Position numbers and translations under genes: made by a program. The notes below the pieces were generated by a model. It saw nothing but the letters and a program-made list of their open reading frames with translations. It was not told the origin of the DNA and did not search any database. Of a DNA stretch of 64,000 nt, positions 63,617-64,000 are shown piece after piece. Position 1 is the first letter of the stretch. Each line of letters starts with the position of its first letter. Source of the DNA: Megalopta genalis (taxonomy: Eukaryota > Arthropoda > Insecta > Hymenoptera > Halictidae); contig NW_027476111.1 in the NCBI RefSeq assembly GCF_051020955.1, forward strand, positions 1,426,001-1,490,000, read 5' to 3'.

Positions 63617-64000
63617 TCCATATGTTCAATTGTACAATTGTTCATTTGTTCATTTGTTCATTTGTTCATTTTTTCATTCGTTCTTTCGCTCATTTGTTCA
63701 TTTGGTCATTTGTTCATTTGTTCATTTGTTCATTTGTTCATTTGTCCATTCGTTCATTTGTCCACTTGTTCATTTGTTCATTTGTTCATTTGTTCATTCG
63801 TTCATTCGTTCATTTGTTCAATTGTCAATTGTTCATTTGTTCAATTGTACAATTGTTCATTTGTTCAATTGTATAATTGTTCATTTGTTCATTTGTTCTT
63901 TTGTTCATTTGTCCATTTGTCCATTTGTTCATTTGTTCATTTGTTCATTTGTTATACTTTGTACATTTGTTCATTTGTTCATTTGTTCATTTGTCCATTC

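Larger units (their letters stand above)
1..64000 (+). repeat. Octanucleotide satellite array (ATTTGTTC)n with higher-order structure
   Basis: The whole window is a head-to-tail array of an 8-bp unit, ATTTGTTC. Most units match it or differ at one or two positions; changes concentrate at unit positions 2, 4 and 7, while G5, T6 and C8 rarely change. The + strand is T-rich (five T and one A per consensus unit). No interval of even 50 bp lies outside the repeat. Rare 7-, 9- and 10-bp units shift the register (AATTGTC; ACTTTGTAC or ACTTCGTAC; CTTTTTGTTC; TACTTTGTAC). All runs point the same way. Both window edges fall inside the array. This is satellite DNA by direct reading; chromosomal location and host are unknown. 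Confidence 0.98.

Noticed and set aside
1..64000. Dozens of long + open frames that look like hydrophobic, Cys- and Phe-rich membrane proteins
   Set aside because: They overlap in all three frames, encode the same octapeptide ring and end only at chance unit variants. This is a property of a stop-free 8-bp repeat, not of coding selection.
1..64000. CRISPR array
   Set aside because: There are no unique spacers between the repeats; the short direct repeats are contiguous and only 8 bp, with no cas genes.
1..64000. Telomeric repeat tract
   Set aside because: The unit lacks the G-run strand typical of telomeres, and the kilobase higher-order structure is not telomere-like. A subtelomeric position cannot be excluded.
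1..64000. Transposable element, integron or defence locus hidden in the array
   Set aside because: I found no terminal inverted repeats with unique interior, no target-site duplications, and no non-repeat interval able to hold a gene.

Overview
This window is one uninterrupted satellite-DNA array with no recognisable gene. From base 1 to base 64,000 the + strand is built from an 8-bp unit, ATTTGTTC, repeated head to tail about 8,000 times with a limited set of point variants. The commonest are AATTGTTC, AATTGTAC, ATTCGTTC, ATTTGTCC, ACTTGTTC, ATTTGTAC, ATTTGATC, ATTTGCTC, ATTTCTTC and ATATGTTC. I found no stretch of unique sequence, no RNA gene, no mobile element, no promoter and no run of the unit in the opposite orientation. 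The array enters at base 1 and leaves at base 64,000 in mid-repeat, so it is longer than the window. The many open frames are a by-product of the unit: it has no stop codon in any + frame, and because 8 and 3 share no factor, every + frame reads the same cyclic octapeptide, LFICSFVH.

The interest lies in the architecture above the 8-bp unit. Variants are ordered, not random. They build modules of about 200-1,000 bp that recur in the same internal order: V (about 310 bp, starts CAGTTGTTC, ends TTGATTTG), B (221 or 205 bp, GTTAATTTG to CTTTTTGTTC), P (tandem 24-bp trimers of ATTTGTTC, AATTGTAC, AATTGTTC), C (marked by GTTTTTTGTCC and GTTTTTTTGTCC), F/D (GAACAATTGATC plus GTTTTATTTG) and E (48-bp repeats marked CAATAGTAC). 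Modules assemble into higher-order repeats of about 0.6 to 4.8 kb.

Layout: 1-7,096 holds two full copies (3,055 and 3,127 bp) and one partial copy of a V-B-B-B-P higher-order repeat. 7,097-8,420 is a C block with an internal duplication of about 607 bp. 8,410-10,190 is a further partial copy of the first repeat. 10,200-13,690 mixes B, C, P and a truncated V. 13,690-16,450 is rich in GGTC/GATC variants and the first F/D block. 16,600-25,100 holds two diverged V-B-C-P series offset by about 4.2-4.8 kb. 25,700-28,254 is a 1,298-bp tandem duplication of F/D. 28,760-34,640 is V-B-B-B followed by F/D. 34,640-46,000 mixes E, C, P, V and B. 46,000-52,070 carries E/G duplications, one of them copied 4,142 bp downstream. 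53,369-64,000 is a separate higher-order family with its own private variants, ending in a 1,482-bp tandem duplication that was identical wherever I compared it.

Organism: a long, AT-rich, gene-free simple satellite with nested higher-order repeats fits eukaryotic constitutive heterochromatin (pericentromeric, subtelomeric or sex/B-chromosome). I do not recognise this octamer as belonging to a particular species, and the sequence gives no other taxonomic clue. I found no new enzymatic or defence system; what may be undescribed is the satellite family and its internal organisation.
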